From contig NZ_JAIVEM010000072.1 in the NCBI RefSeq assembly GCF_020404765.1, positions 268,442 through 332,441 of the forward strand: a stretch of DNA of 64,000 bases. The letters are read 5' to 3'. Of the stretch, positions 61,306 through 64,000 are shown in pieces (the first letter of the stretch is position 1; each line of letters starts with the position of its first letter). The position numbers and the translations under genes were made by a program. Source of the stretch: Paenibacillus sp. BJ-4 (GTDB taxonomy: Bacteria; Bacillota; Bacilli; Paenibacillales; Paenibacillaceae). Under the pieces are notes generated by a model, which saw only the letters and a program-made list of their open reading frames with translations, was not told where the DNA came from and did no database searches.

Positions 61306-63350
61306 CCCGAACAGGCACAACGGGTTTATCGAAGACTTGGCGAGTAGGAGGCATCTTTGGGGGCGGATTGGTCGTCCTCATCGTGCTTTTTTTTGTAAGC
61401 TTGTGTTATGGAGAGGCTTCGATCCCGCTACATACAGTAATCGAGGCGTTGACCCAGCGTCAGAATACGCTTGAACATAACATGGTCTGGGATCTCCGGA
61501 TGCCGCGTACGGTCATCGGAATCCTGGCGGGTGGTGCGCTGGCCATCGCCGGTGCTCTGCTCCAGGCCATCACAAAAAATCCGCTGGCGGCTTCTGATAC
61601 CCTAGGGATTAACGCTGGTGCCTACTTTGTGGTCGTCCTTGGCGCAGTGATGTTTCCCGGATTGCTGCACCAGGCGCCGTTTCTATTTGCCGCTGTCGGT
61701 GGCCTGCTGGCAGCGGCACTAGCTTACTTCATGGGCGGGGGACGAGCTGGAAGTCCGATTCGGTTGGCGCTTGCCGGCTTAATTGTATCCATGGTTCTCG
61801 GTTCGTTTACCGGAGCCTTGCATATCTTTTATTCATTTGAAACGCAGGGACTATTTCTCTGGGGTTCCGGCTCGCTGGTGCAAAACGACTGGAGCGGGAC
61901 GACTTACGCTTGGCCCTGGGTCGTAGGACTCTCAGTCATTGCCGTTATGCTGTCAAGGCAGTTTGATGTGCTGGATCTGGATGAGTCCACATCCACGTCC
62001 CTCGGACAAAAGGTTAGCATGACCCGGGCGGTGGGAATTGTGTTGGCTGTCCTGCTGTCGACCATTACAGTGAGTGTCATTGGGCCCATCGGGTTTGTTG
62101 GTTTAGTGGCTCCGCATTTGGTGCGCCTAAGCGGTCTGAAAATGCATCGTTGGGTGCTGCCTGGTTCCTTCCTGTGGGGGGCATTACTGTTGACGGGCGC
62201 TGATGTGCTGGCGAAAATGGTCCACCAATCAAGCATGGATCTGCCGACTGGAGCAATGATGGCCTTAATCGGGGCCCCTTGGTTAATTTGGTTGATCCTG
62301 TGGAAGATGAAGCTGCCTTCTGGTATCAGTGGACAGTCTTCAATGAACATAGGTGTTCGTTCACGGAAATTACCGTTTGGCAGGCTGGTCACGCTGTTCG
62401 CGTGCGGAGCTGTGCTGCTGACCGTATTCAGCCTGATGTTTGGAGGAATGCGTATTCCGGTAAGTGATCTGCTGTCCGGCCTGTTTGGCGGGGAGAATGC
62501 CAATTCGGCCTTGCTACAGTTCCGGATTCCACGCACACTGGTGGCGGCTGGGGCTGGCATCGCGATTGCGGTTAGTGGCGTCTTGATTCAACTGGCTGTC
62601 CGTAATCCCTTAGCCGATGCCTCGATCATTGGAGTTTCTTCAGGAGCCGGATTCGGCGCACTTGCAGTGATTATCGTTTGGCCCGGTTTGCCCATTTATA
62701 TGCTGCCAATCGCGGCAATCGCCGGAGCGGCAGTCTCGGCGGCGGTGATTTTCTTTCTGTCCTGGAACAAGCAACTGAACCCGTCTGTTGTGATATTACT
62801 TGGCATTGCCGTATCAGCGATTGGATCAGCTGGCATTCAGGTACTGATTATCCAAGGTTCGCTTTGGGGCAGTACAGGCTATATTTGGCTGACGGGTAGT
62901 ACCTACGCTCGAAACTGGGGGCAGGTGACGACGATTCTGGCCTTTCTGCTTGTGTTGTTGCCAATAGCCTGGTGGCTGGCTCGCCGCTTCGATCTTTTGG
63001 TATTTGACGATAGCAGCGCCATGGGACTGGGACTTCCGGTGCGCCGCACCCGGCTGCTGGCAATGGCAGTAGGCGTACTGTTGGCGGGCGGAGCGGTAGC
63101 CTGTGTGGGTACAATTGGCTTCATCGGGCTGATTGCTCCGCATATCGTGCGTACATTGATCGGGCACCATGTACGCCGTTCCATTGTTCTGTCGAGCATC
63201 TTGGGAGCGGTAATGCTGGTGCTGGCTGATACGATTGGGCGGACAGTGCTTGCGCCGACCGAAATTCCTTCCGGATTGCTGATCGCTCTGATCGGTGCGC
63301 CTTATTTCCTGTACTTGATGTATCGCTCCAATAAGAGTAAGTCAGTGTAA
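61302..63350 (+). CDS. Fused double FecCD-family iron-siderophore permease (FhuB-like)
   Basis: 682 aa made of two FecCD permease units in tandem, about 1-340 and 345-682, like E. coli FhuB (660 aa) rather than separate subunits. Each half has the conserved LRMPRTVIGILAGGALAIAG / FRIPRTLVAAGAGIAIAVSG region, a NPLA motif (KNPLAASDTLGINAG, RNPLADASIIGVSSG) and the ATPase-contacting IGPIGFVGLVAPHLVRL / VGTIGFIGLIAPHIVRT loops. It is translationally coupled to the binding protein. No ATPase gene follows, so the motor must be shared from another locus. Confidence 0.94.
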   Translation: MTRTGTTGLSKTWRVGGIFGGGLVVLIVLFFVSLCYGEASIPLHTVIEALTQRQNTLEHNMVWDLRMPRTVIGILAGGALAIAGALLQAITKNPLAASDTLGINAGAYFVVVLGAVMFPGLLHQAPFLFAAVGGLLAAALAYFMGGGRAGSPIRLALAGLIVSMVLGSFTGALHIFYSFETQGLFLWGSGSLVQNDWSGTTYAWPWVVGLSVIAVMLSRQFDVLDLDESTSTSLGQKVSMTRAVGIVLAVLLSTITVSVIGPIGFVGLVAPHLVRLSGLKMHRWVLPGSFLWGALLLTGADVLAKMVHQSSMDLPTGAMMALIGAPWLIWLILWKMKLPSGISGQSSMNIGVRSRKLPFGRLVTLFACGAVLLTVFSLMFGGMRIPVSDLLSGLFGGENANSALLQFRIPRTLVAAGAGIAIAVSGVLIQLAVRNPLADASIIGVSSGAGFGALAVIIVWPGLPIYMLPIAAIAGAAVSAAVIFFLSWNKQLNPSVVILLGIAVSAIGSAGIQVLIIQGSLWGSTGYIWLTGSTYARNWGQVTTILAFLLVLLPIAWWLARRFDLLVFDDSSAMGLGLPVRRTRLLAMAVGVLLAGGAVACVGTIGFIGLIAPHIVRTLIGHHVRRSIVLSSILGAVMLVLADTIGRTVLAPTEIPSGLLIALIGAPYFLYLMYRSNKSKSV

Positions 63351-63368
63351 TGGAAGATGTACATGAAC

Positions 63369-63412
63369 AGGCTGTTTCCAAGCGGATTTTCCGTGGGGAA
63401 GCAGCCTTTATT
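63369..63412 (+). terminator. Rho-independent terminator of the siderophore operon
   Basis: aggctgtttcc (63369-63379) pairs with ggaagcagcct (63397-63407) with one G-U pair, followed by a T-rich stretch. Confidence 0.8.
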
Positions 63413-63447
63413 ATTTATTTTCTATGTAATCATCTGAATTTTATATT

Positions 63448-63457
63448 TACAAATCTA
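63448..63457 (+). promoter_or_regulatory. Candidate operator TACAAATCTA before arsR-like gene
   Basis: TACAAATCTA here is repeated exactly at 63826-63835 before the next gene; it is part of ATCTA-N6-TAGAT dyad symmetry next to the start codon. Confidence 0.4.
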
Positions 63458-63471
63458 ATAAAGTAGATATA

Positions 63472-63792
63472 ATGTGGCTTATGGAACCGTCATTGATTTA
63501 TAAAGCATTGTCAAACGAAACTCGTCGTCTAATTATGCTGTGGTTGAAAAAACCAGAAGAGTTTTTTGATGAACAGGCTTATCTAAAACAAGGGCTTAAT
63601 TTTCAAATTGGCGTATGTGTGGGAGATATTCAGGCTAAAGCGGGACTTGCTCAGTCTGTGATTTCAAGTTATTTATTAACGATGCAAAAATCCGGTTTGT
63701 TAGAGTCTGAGCGTATTGGGAAGTGGACGTACTATCGTCGGAATGAAAAAACAATCCAGAAATTTGCCGAGTACATCCAAAAGGAACTATGA
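63472..63792 (+). CDS. ArsR-family winged-helix repressor
   Basis: 106 aa. The N-terminus LIYKALSNETRRLIMLWLKK and the recognition helix region AGLAQSVISSYLLTMQKSGL LESERIGKWTYYRRN are typical ArsR. A single Cys (GVCVGD) gives no standard metal-binding pair, so the signal may not be a metal. The start is ATG 63472 or 63481; neither has a good ribosome binding site. It is followed, after a shared 10-bp motif, by a transporter gene that an IS element has cut, and it probably represses that gene. Confidence 0.87.
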   Translation: MWLMEPSLIYKALSNETRRLIMLWLKKPEEFFDEQAYLKQGLNFQIGVCVGDIQAKAGLAQSVISSYLLTMQKSGLLESERIGKWTYYRRNEKTIQKFAEYIQKEL

Positions 63793-63868
63793 ACAGAAAG
63801 GAGGTTTTTTTTTACATAACATATCTACAAATCTATATATATAATTTAATTGGAGGCTTATACTTAAA

Positions 63869-63904
63869 ATGAAAAAGGTTAACCCGTTACTTATTATTGG
63901 TATT
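63869..63904 (+). pseudogene. 5' stub of a transporter gene interrupted by an IS element
   Basis: ATG 63869 starts KKVNPLLIIGII, a typical hydrophobic N-terminus of MFS transporters (CynX/NimT group is my guess), then the reading frame runs into IS sequence and stops at TAG after PFK. TTGGAGG lies upstream. The remaining gene, if still present, is beyond the window. Confidence 0.55.
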
Positions 63905-64000
63905 ATCCCCTTCAAGTAGACACTCAAAAAAGTCCGCATGGTATCATGAGGATTGAGTGAACTTGAAGGGGATATTTGTATGGCTAAAAAAGGACAGAAA
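63904..64000 (+). mobile_element. Left end of an insertion sequence with start of a transposase gene
   Basis: The sequence begins near tatccccttcaagtagacac. A 14-bp inverted repeat (63904-63917 / 63961-63974) and a nested CACTCAA/TTGAGTG (63921-63927 / 63953-63959) form a long hairpin just before ATG 63980, which starts MAKKGQK and runs off the window. That start resembles OrfA-type transposases of the IS3 group. The exact left boundary is uncertain because the target duplication cannot be checked. Confidence 0.6.

Noticed and set aside
62826..63381. Several overlapping minus-strand ORFs in the permease gene
   Set aside because: All are shadows of the FecCD coding frame.
1..64000. CRISPR arrays, rRNA or tRNA genes
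   Set aside because: No regularly spaced direct repeats and no recognisable tRNA or rRNA sequence found on reading both strands; tRNAscan-SE or Infernal could not be run here.

Overview
The window looks like a chromosomal segment of a Paenibacillus-type, endospore-forming Firmicute close to the P. polymyxa group. The evidence is the mix of genes: prkA, yhbH and spoVR sporulation-associated genes, two CotS-like spore-coat kinases, AbrB with a Spo0A-type box, an SLH-anchored GH18 protein, AGGAGG ribosome binding sites, TTGACA/TATAAT promoters, a CcpA cre site and a perfect Bacillus-type Fur box. No rRNA, tRNA or CRISPR array was seen.

Layout. 0-9.6 kb is housekeeping: the 3' part of an HtrA protease, an OmpR/HisKA two-component pair, ispH, aroF (DAHP synthase), a proteobacterial-style (GSI-beta) glutamine synthetase, serC and trmL, mostly single transcription units with clear terminators. 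9.6-21.5 kb holds an AbrB-like regulator, a NAGPA-type glycosidase, a ComA-like regulator, a MocR-type aminotransferase, a DUF2161 protein, prkA, a frameshifted HemAT oxygen sensor, an arylamine N-acetyltransferase with a striking operator/promoter, and two CotS-like kinases. 21.6-25 kb is a four-gene operon (response regulator, kinase, two PepSY proteins) arranged like Bacillus ykoGHIJ.

25-33.3 kb is the most distinctive accessory block: OPT-type transporter, DUF917, DUF1177, AroM family, M29-like aminopeptidase, Asp/Glu/hydantoin racemase and a PucR regulator. Together they suggest import and breakdown of a peptide- or hydantoin-like nitrogen compound, but the transporter and the DUF1177 gene are broken. 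33.3-36.9 kb is a second two-component pair (kinase frameshifted in a G tract) with a beta-propeller lipoprotein. 36.9-39.6 kb is spoVR-yhbH. 39.7-44 kb is a two-component system plus a LanFEG-type ABC transporter (lantibiotic/peptide antibiotic resistance).

44-55 kb contains azlCD with a cupin regulator, a thioesterase, a GH43-RICIN enzyme with a cre site, an Sfp-type PPTase, a YtcJ-like amidohydrolase, SLH-GH18, DegV and small membrane proteins. 55.5-59.6 kb is gene-poor and decayed (a kanamycin-nucleotidyltransferase-like remnant and two unidentified remnants) around an ECF sigma factor and DUF4179 pair. 59.6-63.4 kb has an IF-3 paralogue divergent from a Fur-boxed siderophore uptake operon with a fused double permease. 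The end has an ArsR regulator and a transporter gene cut after about a dozen codons by an IS element that runs out of the window.

A recurring theme is gene breakage. At least four genes (HemAT, OPT, DUF1177, PhoR-like kinase) each appear to have lost one G from a run of G, and DUF1177 and the nucleotidyltransferase also carry apparent internal deletions. Whether this is biology or a sequencing artefact is the main thing to settle.
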